A stretch of 64,000 nucleotides of DNA from Brachionus rotundiformis (Eukaryota; Rotifera; Eurotatoria; Ploima; Brachionidae). Shown here piece after piece: positions 9,599-21,356 of this stretch. Position 1 is the first letter of the stretch; each line of letters opens with the position of its first letter. The translations under genes were made by a program, and so were the position numbers. The stretch lies in contig JAESIW010000154.1 in NCBI GenBank assembly GCA_016802295.1, forward strand, positions 741,233-805,232, given 5' to 3'. The notes beneath the pieces are model-generated. The model had not been told where the DNA came from. It did not search any database and was given only the letters and a program-made list of their open reading frames with translations.

Positions 9599-10771
9599 TT
9601 AACCAATTACTTCTAGAACTCTAGATGAATTATTTTTCTTTGCTATGTCAAATACTGTTTGTCCAAATCGATTTTTTTCAACCAATTTACTCTTTTGGTT
9701 CAAATTTTCAATCAAATACTTGATTAAATTAGCATGGTCACCAACTGCAGCATGCATCAGTAGATTACTACCAGACCAATCTTTTGAATCGATTAAACTT
9801 GGTTCGAAAGATAGAATATCTTTTAGTGTGTCCAGGTTTCCAGTGGCTGCAAAATGAATAGCAGATTGAACAGTTGCCATTTTGTCAGTCGATATTGGTA
9901 CAAAATCAATTTTGACACTTGGACTAGTGCTGCAAGTGGTATCAATGGCTTTTTTTGTACCTATTTTAGCTTGTTGAACACCTGGTGTTAAATTTGTCTT
10001 GTTAGATTGTTGAAATGCTTCAAATATCCCCTTCTGGCCTTCATTTCTTCTACTCGGAGTTTCAAAAAAAATGCTCACCTCGGGCTCTTCAATATTCAGT
10101 ACACCATTGCTGGTCACTTCGCAGCCAATCTTACCAAGACCCTCTTCCAAAAGTTGAACTGCATCCTGCATTTTTATATGACTCATTGAATGAGCAGTGT
10201 CCAAAAAGAATATGGCATGTTTGGTCGACTCATCAATTGATGTGTGCTTAGAGTCTCTAAAATTCCAAAGCCAGCATATAACTCTCTCATCATCAGAGTA
10301 GACAACATGGTTTTTTTCCACTTTTATTTGATCATTTATTCCCAATGCTTCAAAAGTGTCACTCTCTTGACCATATCTAATGCAAATATTTCCCTTTATC
10401 TTATCTATGTCATATCCGCCCATCGGTATCATTGTTAGCACCGAACAGCAATTGTACAAGTCAACTACATTAGAAATGTTCCACATCTTGGCGCCAGACA
10501 CAATTCTTTTGGTCAATGCCTCGGCAGAACATCGATGAGTCTTGTGCTTGAAGCCAAAATCTTTAAAAACATTTCTCCAATTAACAATCTGGTCATGTGA
10601 TGCATATGTTTTATCATTGATATCTTTGCTGTTGAGGATATTTTTCAAGCGTCCTTTCAGCACCTCTAGATATTCATTTGAGGATTTAACCTCAATTTTG
10701 GCCACTACATATCCTATTTGAGTTTGGGGATACTTTTCCAATACTTCTTTGGCAATTTTGACCAACATCAT
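9599..10771 (-). CDS. B3/B4 tRNA-binding-type domain fused to ankyrin repeats
   Basis: 390 residues, intronless. Residues about 65-225 match the B3/B4 domain known from the beta subunit of phenylalanyl-tRNA synthetase and from stand-alone bacterial proteins: HKTHRCSAEALTKRIVSGA, then VVDLYNCCSVLTMIPMGGYD, then VVYSDDERVICWLWNFRDS and a final STKHAIFFLDTA. In PheRS this fold carries editing of Tyr-tRNA(Phe); the solo proteins are poorly characterised. A Ser/Thr-rich linker follows, and residues about 300-390 form two and a half ankyrin repeats (AIHFAATGNLDTLKDIL, LLMHAAVGDHANLIKYLI). The start is the first of two tandem ATGs. I infer an RNA- or aminoacyl-tRNA-related activity with an ankyrin protein-binding tail. 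The parent domain is mainly bacterial, so ancient transfer is possible. Confidence 0.72.
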   Translation of the reverse strand: MMLVKIAKEVLEKYPQTQIGYVVAKIEVKSSNEYLEVLKGRLKNILNSKDINDKTYASHDQIVNWRNVFKDFGFKHKTHRCSAEALTKRIVSGAKMWNISNVVDLYNCCSVLTMIPMGGYDIDKIKGNICIRYGQESDTFEALGINDQIKVEKNHVVYSDDERVICWLWNFRDSKHTSIDESTKHAIFFLDTAHSMSHIKMQDAVQLLEEGLGKIGCEVTSNGVLNIEEPEVSIFFETPSRRNEGQKGIFEAFQQSNKTNLTPGVQQAKIGTKKAIDTTCSTSPSVKIDFVPISTDKMATVQSAIHFAATGNLDTLKDILSFEPSLIDSKDWSGSNLLMHAAVGDHANLIKYLIENLNQKSKLVEKNRFGQTVFDIAKKNNSSRVLEVIG

Positions 10772-12435
10772 AAGCTTATCAGGTAAAATAAAATCTAATT
10801 ATCTAAAATAAATTTAAATAAAGTATTTGATCTGTTGGAAAATGGGTGTAATTTAACTTTCAATAAAGTTAAGTTTTTATAAAACTAAACTTCTCTGTTT
10901 TATTTAATGAACGCAATTTTAAAAATATCTAATTTTAATTTCATATTATAAAAATGTAAGGCATTCAATAAGCTTATAATGTCTAATTAATTGTCCTTTG
11001 TGCAGGTAAAAAGCTGATGCACTGCTTTCACCAAGATTTGATGGTAAAAAAACATTTATTCCAAAACCAAAATTGAAAAATCTAGTTTCCAATTTAGAAT
11101 CATTCAAATTTATTCTAAAAGGTAGCTAAAAATATTTAAATAATTTAAAATGTCTAAAAACTTTTGATTTTCCAGAACAATTGAAAAAATAGGCTTTAAT
11201 AAAAACCTTGGTTAAAAAAATTAAACAATTTTAAATTTTAATAAGAAGTCAATCCGCTTGATAAACCCTTTGATTAATTTTTAAAAATTAGTTTCCAAAT
11301 TTTGAATCTATAATTATCTATTATTAAAAAAAATGAAAGATATTCTGTATTTTCAGCATTATATTTAAAATAGAGGCTTCCCATCTTTCAAAGATGTTAA
11401 GTTTAATTGAATTTAATTTTGTCAGAATTGATTTCACTTGGTAATAAATGAAAATAAAAATAAATTTTTTTTTTCTAACTTACAATGAAAACATATAATC
11501 TAAATTAGCAAATAAAATGAAAATGATTATAATTTAAACACTGATATAATAAAAAATGGTGAAATTCACCATAAAATTATTATAAAGAAAATAAATGGAT
11601 TGAAGCAAAGTGATGAATTGAAAATTAGTCTGGTAAAATAAGATTTGAATTTTGCCAGAAAAATAAATGAAAATATATTTTAAACCGAAATTATTTTATC
11701 TGTATTAATTTGAAAAAATTTTACATTTTGTCATTTTTTAAGTTTTTTAATAAATTTTTTGAAAAATTTCTTTATTTAATAAAATTGGCAGTTTGTATTT
11801 TAGCTATGGTGTCGATGAATCTTTTTATATAATACTTTTAAGAAATGATAAAAAATTTTGCAATTTTCCTATCAAATAAGAAAAAAATTGGTTCTCTGGT
11901 CAATTTTTTTATGTTATCTAGTTTTTGTTTTCGATATATTCCTTTTTTTAATCAGAATTTGAATCAAATTTATAATTATAATCTAATCAAAATTACTCTT
12001 TAAATTATCAAAACAATTATTTTTATCTATGAAGAAAAAAAACTTCATTTTTGATTTACATTTTCATTGGTATTTTTATGATTATTGAAATCAAAGCTAA
12101 AATGGTAACTTCCCACAGTCAAATCTTCACTTCAAATTATAATTTTTATAAAAAAAGTTTGATTAATTTTGAAATAGAGCTTATATGATTAATCAACTAA
12201 TTTAACCAATAAAATATATCTTTAATTATTTTCAACATTCTAAAATTATAAAATTTAAATCAATTTAGTTCTATAATTTGACTATGTATCAAGGATTTTG
12301 ATAATGGAACAAACAATTTTGTGTTACGAGTTCTTTATTTAACTAAATTATCTATTTTTTAACTAAAATTAAAACACAAAATTCCATTTTATTTAATTAC
12401 TTAAAAATTAGCCTTATGTCCAGGCAAATTTTAGC
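10772..12435. other. AT-rich intergenic stretch with one arm of a direct repeat
   Basis: No coding frame of substance. Positions 11874-11952 carry the first copy of an about 80 bp direct repeat (see the repeat entry). The rest is A/T-rich sequence without recognisable features. Confidence 0.5.
11874..11952 (+). repeat. Direct repeat, copy 1 (flanks desaturase gene)
   Basis: About 80 bp containing TTATCTAGTTTTTGTTTTC followed by ATATATTCCTTTTTTTAAT. It recurs in the same orientation at 14696-14776 with few mismatches. The two copies bracket the desaturase gene. The class of repeat is unknown. Confidence 0.75.
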
Positions 12436-13440
12436 TCATTTGATCAAACTTGACAGCGATGATTTATAAATTTTATCATTAAATATAAACGAGTAGCAAT
12501 GGGCGGCTTCTCTTGAGTATACATCATCTCTCATTAAGAGCTGATGAGCTCTTTTTACATTATAAAAAGGTATTTTGGGAAACAAGTGGTGAATGATGTG
12601 AAATCCATCTCCACATGGATGTATAAAATTTTCATTAAACCAACCTATATTATTTCTTGTTGAAGAGAAAGCATTTTGGCAGCCCAGTGAAGCATGCTCA
12701 GTTATTTCAGCAAAAAATCTAATTGATGTTAGGCCAAAGATAAAAGGCATTAACCAGTAGTAAAATATCAAATTAAGACTACCAAGCTTGTAAAAGAAAT
12801 ATACAACATTTGCCCAATAAGCCAATGTTAATATTTTGTATTTTATTTTTTGATTTTTTTGCAGAAAAAATGTCGGAACCAAATCAAAAATGTAAGATGG
12901 AAAAGCCTTGGCTAAAATTTTAGCCAACTCGGCATAATTTGAAGCCGGAAGTTTGTCCAAGCCCATGTTCTTGTATCGAATGAAATCTGGATCAAGTTTT
13001 TCATTCCAAAAATTTTGATGATGTCCCTTTACATGCATTTCTCTTTCACTTTCTAAATTGTGGAATAATGGCAGTGCAGCAAATGACCAAGCTATTAGAT
13101 CGTTCAGCTTGAAGTTGATGCACAAATTGAAATGAGTTGCCTCATGGATCATATTTTCAAGGAGCCTTTGCCTCGTTGAAATAATAAAGAACGAAATCAG
13201 ATAGACACAAATGGACCAAAGACAGAATCCATTTTGTTCAAAAGTTAAGTGTGAACAAATTGTAAGCAATATAATTGCTGACCATGTTGTAAACAGAGTC
13301 CACAGAGTTTCTAAAATACTTGTTTTTTCAAGCATTTTTAGTTCATTTTTGAGCTCCAGAGTTGGCACTTGGTATCCCGGTTTAGCCGAATTCATATTTA
13401 AATTTCTTGCAAAAACTTTTCTTATGGATAAAGCATCCAA
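12436..13440 (-). CDS. Membrane-bound fatty-acid desaturase family protein
   Basis: 334 residues, single exon. The three histidine boxes of the di-iron membrane desaturase/hydroxylase family are present: HEATH (99-103), HVKGHH (136-141) and HIIHH (281-285), with an accessory EITEH at 245-249. Hydrophobic segments around 50-90, 112-127 and 203-240 fit four transmembrane helices in the ER membrane. There is no cytochrome b5 domain, so electrons would come from a separate b5. HEATH and the short length resemble bacterial-type and lipid-modifying desaturases more than animal stearoyl-CoA desaturases, which have HRLWSH-type boxes. Substrate and regiospecificity cannot be read from the sequence. 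The gene is flanked by an 80 bp direct repeat on each side. Confidence 0.85.
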   Translation of the reverse strand: MDALSIRKVFARNLNMNSAKPGYQVPTLELKNELKMLEKTSILETLWTLFTTWSAIILLTICSHLTFEQNGFCLWSICVYLISFFIISTRQRLLENMIHEATHFNLCINFKLNDLIAWSFAALPLFHNLESEREMHVKGHHQNFWNEKLDPDFIRYKNMGLDKLPASNYAELAKILAKAFPSYIFDLVPTFFLQKNQKIKYKILTLAYWANVVYFFYKLGSLNLIFYYWLMPFIFGLTSIRFFAEITEHASLGCQNAFSSTRNNIGWFNENFIHPCGDGFHIIHHLFPKIPFYNVKRAHQLLMRDDVYSREAAHCYSFIFNDKIYKSSLSSLIK

Positions 13441-15126
13441 TATTTATACCATTATTTTTTGTCTTTATAATTCAAATGGCCTAAAAGGAACTTTTTGTTG
13501 ATAAAAAAAGCTTGTAATTTTGAAATTAAGATTCAGGTTTTGTTATTTTTTAGATATATTCAAAATTAAATGAATCAAGCTTAAACACTGAAGCTTAAGA
13601 TTTTTGCCAAAATTCAAGATTTATAAGCTTTGTTTGTTTAAAGTGTGACCAAAAACATTTAAAATAATCAAATAATAAAAATCTGAATGTCAAGATTTTA
13701 GCTTTAGTTACGAAATGTACTGAATATATTTTTCAAAAGTAATTCAAAAATAAAGATTTGAAAATTTTTTAAGGCTTTAGATTTTATTTACTCAAAATTC
13801 AAATAATTAAATGATAAACAAAATGTTAAAAAAAAACTTTTCAAAAAAATTTTCTTTCAGCTTCCTAAAGTAAGTGACCATCTATTAAAACCGATGCTTG
13901 GTCTATATTTCAATTAGAAAAAAATTAAACAGCAATTAAATCATTAATTTTTCAGCTTTAAAATTAAAAGTTTTTAATATTATTATATTCTTTAAATTAC
14001 TATAAATCTTGAAAATAATAAATAAAGATAATTTTTAATTAAAATCTTGTGATTATGTTTAAAAAATATCAAGATATTCTGTAAAATTAAGAGTTCCTGT
14101 CTTCCAAAAATTTTAAATTTAGTTGGGCTTATCGTTGTTAGAATTAATCAAAATAATTAAAGAACATATAATTTAGGTTAAAATTTGGTTGTACCAAATA
14201 AAATACACCATTTTTTATTTTTTTGAAAGGCTTATTGCAAAACTAAATGAGGTAACATCTTTAAAACTTTGCTCGTCGCTTCTTAAGGAGCCTATTCAAA
14301 ACTACTTGATTCTACGTTTTGGTGGCAGATAGTATCCAGATTAACAATATTCCCAAGCCTTTTTGGAATTTCAGAGCCAAAAGAATGATTACAAAATTTA
14401 TTATTTGTTTGAAAATTTATTTTTGACAGTGAGATATTTTTCAAAAATCAGATTTTCGGAACAATTAATTGGATTATTTTATTTTAATTAAAATTTGATT
14501 TATTATTAAAATTAATTAATTCGTTAATACAGTTTTATTGAATTTTTAAAAATAAAATTCTATTTATTTTTGTTTTTCATTTTTTATTTTTTGTTCATTT
14601 GATAACTGTAAAATGATACGAATTTTGAAATTTTACTTTCTCTAAAAAATAAAGATACCAAAACAAACAAAGCTTAAAAGAGCACATTTCTCTGCAAATA
14701 AGAGAAAAAACTGGTTTTTCTGTCCAATATTTTTTTTGTTATCTAGTTTTTGTTTTCAATATATTCCTTTTTTTAATATAAAAATTGAATGAAATTTAAA
14801 TTTATAAAAATAACATTTTTTCAAAGATCAAATTTTGTAATAAAAATAAAATAATCAAGTATTAATAAGCAATGAATGTTGTACATGATTATAAATGATA
14901 AATTTATAAAAAAAAAAGACTATTTGAATTGGGAAATAATAAGTTTAAAAATTAATTTTCCGTTTATTTATACATAAATTAATCATTTAAAATTTATTTT
15001 AAAAAAAATACACTGATTAATGATCCAACTCTTTTCGAACTATTTTATTTTATAAAAATTTTTTTAATTAAATAATTTTTCCATTTATTTAAAAATTAAC
15101 AAAGAAATTTATCTTTTAATTTAGAT
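13441..15126. other. AT-rich intergenic stretch with second arm of direct repeat
   Basis: Divergent promoter region between the desaturase (-) and the SLC22 gene (+). A minus-strand frame at about 14270-14400 (reading GSEIPKRLGNIVNLDTICH before a stop) has slightly coding-like composition and may be a transposon or exon scrap. I cannot identify it. Confidence 0.45.
14696..14776 (+). repeat. Direct repeat, copy 2 (flanks desaturase gene)
   Basis: Second copy of the 80 bp repeat found at 11874-11952, same strand, about 2.8 kb away. The similarity fades beyond the A/T-rich ends. Confidence 0.75.
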
Positions 15127-18100
15127 ATGGATACTGATAAAAACAATTTGAACCAAAAAATTGACAATATTTATGAAAATATTGGTCAATTGGGAAAATA
15201 TCAGTTTTTTGTGGTAATCATCGTTAGTTTATCTGCCATCATATTATCAAATGCTGACTACAGTTACAATTTATTCTTAGGGGCAACGCCAGATTTTAGG
15301 CAAGTAATCTTTTTAGGCTAAGAATCCCTCATTCCTTGGTACAAAATAGATTAAGCAATATTTATTCTTTCCTAATATAAACTTTAAAATAGGGAACTTT
15401 TCTAATCTTAGATAACATTTACAAAAAAATTTGATAGTTAAATACTAGATAAGTAAAGTTTTTTTTTCAATGAAGATGTCGCATTCCTAACTTACCAAAC
15501 GATACTTATGAAATAGCTAATCAAGAACATAACCAATTGGTAGACATGTTCATTCCCAAGAATCAAAAAACAGGCTCGCTAAGAAACCCTTATGACGGAT
15601 GCAATTTAAAATACTATAATAACAATAATTCCTTATTAAACTTTTCCAACAACACCTCTTTTGAACTTAGAGAATGCAATGATTTTGTCTATTCAAAGCT
15701 CTACTATGAGTCAACCACAACTACAGAAGTATTTTATTTTCTTTCTGAATAAAATAAAGTATTAATTAAATTAAATTTAAAGTGGAATTTGGTTTGCAAA
15801 GATAGCTATTTAATTAGCCTTTATACAACCCTTTTTTTCATCGGAGGTCTTGTCGGAATATTGCCAAGTGGAATCCTATCAGACAGGTATATTCTCAAAT
15901 TTTACATTTAATTATTTGCCAGCATTTGAAAGTTAATTATTGCATTGCTGGCTAACTTTTGGCCAGCAAAAATTCTAAAAAATAGTTTATTTCAAGGTCA
16001 AGTCTGAATAATTAATTTAAATTTTAATAAAATTTTCCAAAGCTGTAATTTCTGAGAGTTATCAATTACATGCAAAGTTCTATTTTCTTAATGCTTCCAA
16101 ATTTTTAACTAAATAGTAAATACAGTTTAAAGGTAATTGTATGGAAAGAAGCAAAGTCTGGTAAAGCCTTACATTTAATTAGGCTAAACCCTTCTGAGCG
16201 TTAGTTTAGATAGAAATATCTATAATTCAGATAATAATAATAATAATAATAATGATAATTGCTACGCTTGTGCGTGAAGTCTGGATTAATCAGACTGTAA
16301 GCAATATTAGTCACTCAATATGACATCTAGTTTGTTTTTGAATAAGTCAATTGTTTTCGATTCGATTACCTCATTTGTCAGTTAGTTCCAATCGCTAACA
16401 ACTCTGTTAGTAAAAAAATTATACCTCGGTAAACAGTTTTTTGTTAGTTCTCTTCTAAGTTTGTATCGATTACCTCTTGTATTATATGTACTTACACCTT
16501 CCAAATGTTCGCTGTACCAACTTATCTCGTCAAGTCCATTCATGAACTTGTACATTGTATTAGATCTCCGCGTCTCCTTCTTGTCGAAAGTGTTGTAAGA
16601 TTCAGTTTTTTGAGTCTTTCTGAATAACTTAGCTCACCGAATCCATTTATTTTTCGTGTAGCTCTTCTCTGTACTCTCTCAAGTGTATCAATATCTTTCT
16701 TCAGGTATGGATTCCAAACTGATACTGCATATTCGAGATGGGGCCGCACTAGACTTGTGTACATTTTTTTTATAATATTTGAATCATGGTTACTGAAACC
16801 ATTTAATACTTGCCCAAGAATTCAGATATATTATTATTTTTAAAAAAATTGGTTACTTAATAATTTGACTCTTAAATGGTGATATTGGAAAAAGAATTTA
16901 AAAATTCAAAAAAGACCAACTCTTGTTTTTTTTAATCTATCATATTATGTTGAGTCTTCGCAAATGAATTCTCAGAAATCTTATTTTATTGTGAATTAAC
17001 TTTTTCTGATCATACCATCTTGTCAATAGCCTCAGCATTAATAGCTGAAGATTTTTCTTGACATGGCTTGGTTGAATTTTCACTCCCAATAAATATAATT
17101 TCTACTGAAATTATTTGCCAAAATTAGCTACCAATCCACTTATTCGGATCAAGCTCAACTTATCAAAGTTTAATTGTATCACTATGAAGCTGATTGGAAT
17201 CTTTTTGGAAAAATGTTGGGACTATTTTTTATATTTTTCCTACATATTAGATTTTTTGATAAAAAAAGTATATTTGATCTAGGAACAGAGCTTTTTGGTA
17301 CTCTAGATTTTCCCATGAAAACAAAAATTCACCAAGAATGGCTTAGACTGTAAAAGATTGTCCATGTCAACTAAGTTGAATACTTATGTAAAAAATTAAT
17401 TAAGCTTGAGATATTTTTAAAAAATCTTATACTTAATTAGTTTAGTGATTGAATAAATTTTATTTCCAATCTTCTTTAGATATGGTAGAAAGAAAATATC
17501 ATATATGTATATTTTGGCCAGTTTGGTTTGCTATATCTTATATACAATATTATTCAATGTAAAAATTGATAAGAAAACAAGTCTTGTGCTTTTTGGTTGC
17601 TTGAGGTTTCTGAACGGCTTTATATCAACATTCTACCCAATAATTAGCGTACTAGGTAGAGTTTATTTTTTCATTTTGAGTTAAAGAATAAATGCTTTAA
17701 TTAAGTGGTTGAATTTGTTGGACCAAAGAAGAGAGTTTTTGCAGCAAATTGTATTTATTACTTTTTCATTATTGGACAATATTTGGTTTTATTGCTTGGA
17801 TTTCTTATAAGAAATTACAATTTCTTAATTATTAGCTACACAGGTCTTGTTTTGGCTGTCTGCTTGTATTATTGGTAAATACTCAATAAAAATTTTAATT
17901 GTGGTAGTGGTATTTTAAATTCGAAATGTCCAAATTTTATTTCAAGGGCTTTACCAGAATCTCCAAGATGGTTACTAATCAACAAGGACAAAAATGCTAC
18001 CAAGATTTTTAGAAAAATTGCCAAAAATAACAAAAGGAACGAAAACATTTGCTTGGAATTACTCAAAAATTTTGATAATTTAGATGACAAAATATCAGAT

Positions 18101-20737
18101 GTCAAAAAAGTTAGTTAATAATTGATATCTTATAGTTTATTTATAAGCAGAAAATTTAGGTAAACTTGTCTAAAATTGGCCATTATTTGTTCAAAAGAAG
18201 AGTAATTTTATTTAGAACGATTGCCATATCATTGAATTGGTAATAATAATGGATATTTATTTATGTAAGATAATAAATTAATTAAGGGTGAGTGTGTATT
18301 TAATTTATTATGGCATTGGTTTGAATGTTGGCAATCTGGTTGGTAGTCCTTTTGCAAATTTTGCTATTTCAATCTCAGTTGAACTATTTGCTGGCGTAGT
18401 CTCTCATTATATCTTTGTCAAATTTGGAAGAAAGTTTCCATGTCTGATTGGAATGCTTGTTTCTGGAATTTGTTTATTTGTGTCCGGATTTATACCAACA
18501 GGTCTGACATAATTTTTAGCTTCTTTAATGTATCTAATACATTGTAAAATAAGAGTAAAATTATTTGGTAAAAAAAGTGAATTGGAAAATTCCTTTAATC
18601 CAAACAAAAATCAAGATATATTTTTCATATTTATTATATTTTTGATTAAATAAAGTAAAATAATTAAATTTCTTTTACAGAACATTCAATGGTAATCACT
18701 ATACTCTCTTTATTTGCCAAATTTACAATTTCATTTCCATTCAATGGCATCATGATTATAACTTCAGAAATCTATCCAACAGGTAAATATAATTTTGGTC
18801 ATTAAAAACCCTTAGCGTAAATATTTGTTTTTTAAATTTTTTATTCCAATTCTTAAATTGAGGCTACACTATAACTTTAAATAATGCTACAATAATCACA
18901 ACTATTATTAATGAGATGAGTATACTTATTAATGTATTTAAATATTTTTTTGAGGAAGTCCTCAGGCTCATAGTCCTTCTTTTAGCATAACGTTTAAAAT
19001 ATTGAATTAAATATTTAAAAAAGAGAAACTTTATGTATATTTCAGAGCACAAAAAAGATTATAGCAGGATAAAAGAGTATAAATTTAATGAATTGAGACT
19101 AAGAAGTATAAAGTTGATAGGTAAAATATAGGTTATACGATTTACTAGATAGTTTTTTTTTTAATTTTCAAATAAGTTGTTGAACTTTTTGTTTGGAACA
19201 AGAGGTAGTCATTTAAATCTTCTAATAGTTGCTGGTGATCTACTCGTTTTTATAGAAATTTATCTAACAGTAATTCAGATCTAGTTGACATCATGTCAAT
19301 ATTTAGTCTCTTATAGATGGTATTGATCGCCGTTTTCTATGGGAAGAATTTGATATGCCTGAGTATTTTGTTTTGCTTTTTTTGTGCATCGTTGATAATT
19401 TTTTAAGTTGAACTTGAAAGTGGAATGAATAAGTAGTCAATTTGAGATCGAATATAAATTCTAAATATTATTTTGCATAAAAAATAGAGTTGTAAAGTTT
19501 TAGACCTTTTATCTTACGAATTAAGTTAATTTTAGACATAAATTTATGTCGTACATCTTCAAAATGTTTCTTGAAGTTGAGTTTTGGATCAAATTTGATG
19601 CCAAGAAAGGTTGGGAACGGATCTAGTGGGACCTTTTGGTCACCGATAGATAAGTTAAGCTTATATTTTAATTCGTATTTTGATCTGTAGCCGGCCGTAG
19701 TATAAATTGGTGTGAAAAATTTTGTTGGGGTTGATTACAAGACCCCATCTTTCGCAATAGTCTTGTATTCTGCTAATACCTAAATTGACTTTTTTTCAAT
19801 TTCTCTTAGAGATTTACTGCAGTACCATATACACAAGTCGTCTGCAAACAAAGCTATGCTAATTGTTTTTGGAATAACGTTAGCAATGTCGCTAAAAACA
19901 CTGAGAAAAGTGTGGGTGATAAACAGCTACCTTGAGGGACTCTAGTTGAAATCCTAAACTCTTTTGAAAGTTGGTTTTAGACTGAAACTGTAAATTTCCT
20001 ATTGGTCAGGAATTGTTTTATCCAATTATAAATATAACTGTTTATTCCTATTTTTTTTAAATTGTATAGGATTCCTTCATGAGATGCTTTTTCCAGGTCA
20101 AAGAAAACTGAATATATGTGTACTCTTTTTACTATAGCCGTTTATTATTGCTTGGCTTAACCGAAATATTTGGTCCTGAGTGCTCATAATTGGTCTAAAA
20201 CCAAATTGACTTGGTGGAAACAATCTTTTGGACTCGATCCACTTGAGTAGCTTGCTTTTAACGATTTTTTCTAGAAGTTTTGATATACAGCTTAATAGTG
20301 AAATTGGTCTATGTGATATAAAATGTTTAGATGAATATAAAAAACTTTTTGGAACTAATAATAAAATGCAACAAAACGGTGATTGCACCAAAGTTAAATT
20401 TCTAAATTCTAGCTGCTAAAAAAACACATATTTACGGTAATCAAAAAATTAATTAACATTTTTTTAGTAATAAGAAATACAATGTTTTCATTTTTTACAA
20501 CCATCTCACAAATAGGATCAATAATTGCTCCTCAAATATTTTTGCTGGTAAGATATCTTAGTTCCAATTTATTTGGATTATTTTTACTAAAATATTTTTA
20601 AGGGCGAAAGACTGTATTATCCGATTCCATTCATTGTTTTTGGTATATTTGCTCTCGTTTCATCCATACTGATGCTATTTTTTGTCCCAGAAACCAAGTC
20701 TCTGAATCTATTGGACACTTTGGACGAAGAAAAATAA
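15127..20737 (+). CDS. SLC22-type organic cation/anion transporter, 11 exons
   Basis: Exons assembled by reading frame and splice sites: 15127-15299, 15476-15728, 15783-15886, 17480-17655, 17706-17874, 17947-18109, 18160-18239, 18287-18501, 18681-18782, 20468-20547, 20603-20737. They sum to 1650 nt, giving 549 residues, the normal SLC22 length. The major-facilitator signatures are in order: APDFRCRIP-like start of the large extracellular loop after TM1, WNLVCKDS, GILSDRYGRKK between TM2 and TM3, EFVGPKKR, ALPESPRWL after TM6, a TSEIYPT motif before TM11, and VPETKSLNLLDTL at the C terminus. These proteins move organic ions, carnitine or metabolites across the plasma membrane. Intron 1 appears to be GC-AG (AG|GCAAGT). 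Introns 3 and 9 hold antisense LINE remnants. The substrate is unknown. Confidence 0.88.
16231..16835 (-). mobile_element. CR1-like LINE 3' fragment in SLC22 intron 3
   Basis: Antisense to the host gene. The minus strand reads SLVRPHLEYAVSVWNPYLKK, RVQRRATRKINGFGELSYSE and RRRRGDLIQ, then after a frameshift the remainder of the RT C-terminal region (NFFTNRVVSDWN). The 3' end carries a short hairpin (16278-16296) and an (ATT)n tail at 16231-16255. It is closely similar to the copy at 29604-29968, so the two belong to one family. The 5' part is missing, as usual for LINE insertions. Confidence 0.88.
19190..20430 (-). mobile_element. Degraded Jockey/CR1-type LINE in SLC22 intron 9
   Basis: The minus strand shows RPISLLSCISKLLEKIVKSK, QFGFRPIMSTQDQIFRLSQ, and further downstream, in shifted frames, FDLEKASHEGILYNLKKIG and VPQGSCLSPTLFSVFL-like RT motifs. 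Later come GIKFDPKLNFKKH-like C-terminal pieces. Several stops and frameshifts show it is dead. The QFGFRP-ST-DQI style differs from the copies at 2081 and 16231, so this is a second LINE family. Like the intron 3 copy, it lies antisense to the transporter. Confidence 0.82.
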
Positions 20738-21356
20738 TAAAAACTGATTTTCCTAGAATAAATAACATAATTTTCAGCTATTTTAAAAAGTTAATATTTT
20801 TTTCAAATAAATAAAATTAATAAAAAGTTTCAAATTAATGAAAATTTATCTATTGTAAAGAATTTATTTTTTGAAAAAAGACATTTATTAATTAAAATAA
20901 TAGAAAAAAGAATTAAAATTGAAATCGAATTTGGTGTCAAGAAAATCGCTATTGTTTTGTAAAAATTTTATTATCAAAGTTGTCATTGAATTTTATTATT
21001 TCTAGTTCAAAAACTATTAAATAATTAGCATAATTATTAACAAAAATTTAAACATCAATTTTAATATTCCAATATTGTATTTTTAATAGGAAAATAATGT
21101 TGCCTTGAGAAAAATACTGTAAAAGCTGGTCATATAAAACAAATAAAGAATTATTAACAATTCCTATTTGGCTTAATATTAAATTTTTTTATACTACGAA
21201 CAAAAATTTTAATAAAAAAAAAACTCAAGGCTTTAATCGCCAATCTCTACATTCATTTCTACTAATTTAATTAAGTTCAATTATTAAATCATCTAATTAA
21301 TAAAAATTATAAAATTGTGTAAAAAATTTTTTTCAAATCAAGTCTCTTAATTGAGC
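20738..21356. other. AT-rich spacer between convergent SLC22 and beta-tubulin genes
   Basis: 3' flanks of both genes. Multiple AATAAA-like runs occur (for example near 20810). No other feature seen. Confidence 0.5.

Noticed and set aside
18864..19052. 62-codon minus-strand frame in SLC22 intron 9
   Set aside because: Hydrophobic low-complexity reading of AT-rich intron sequence with no support.
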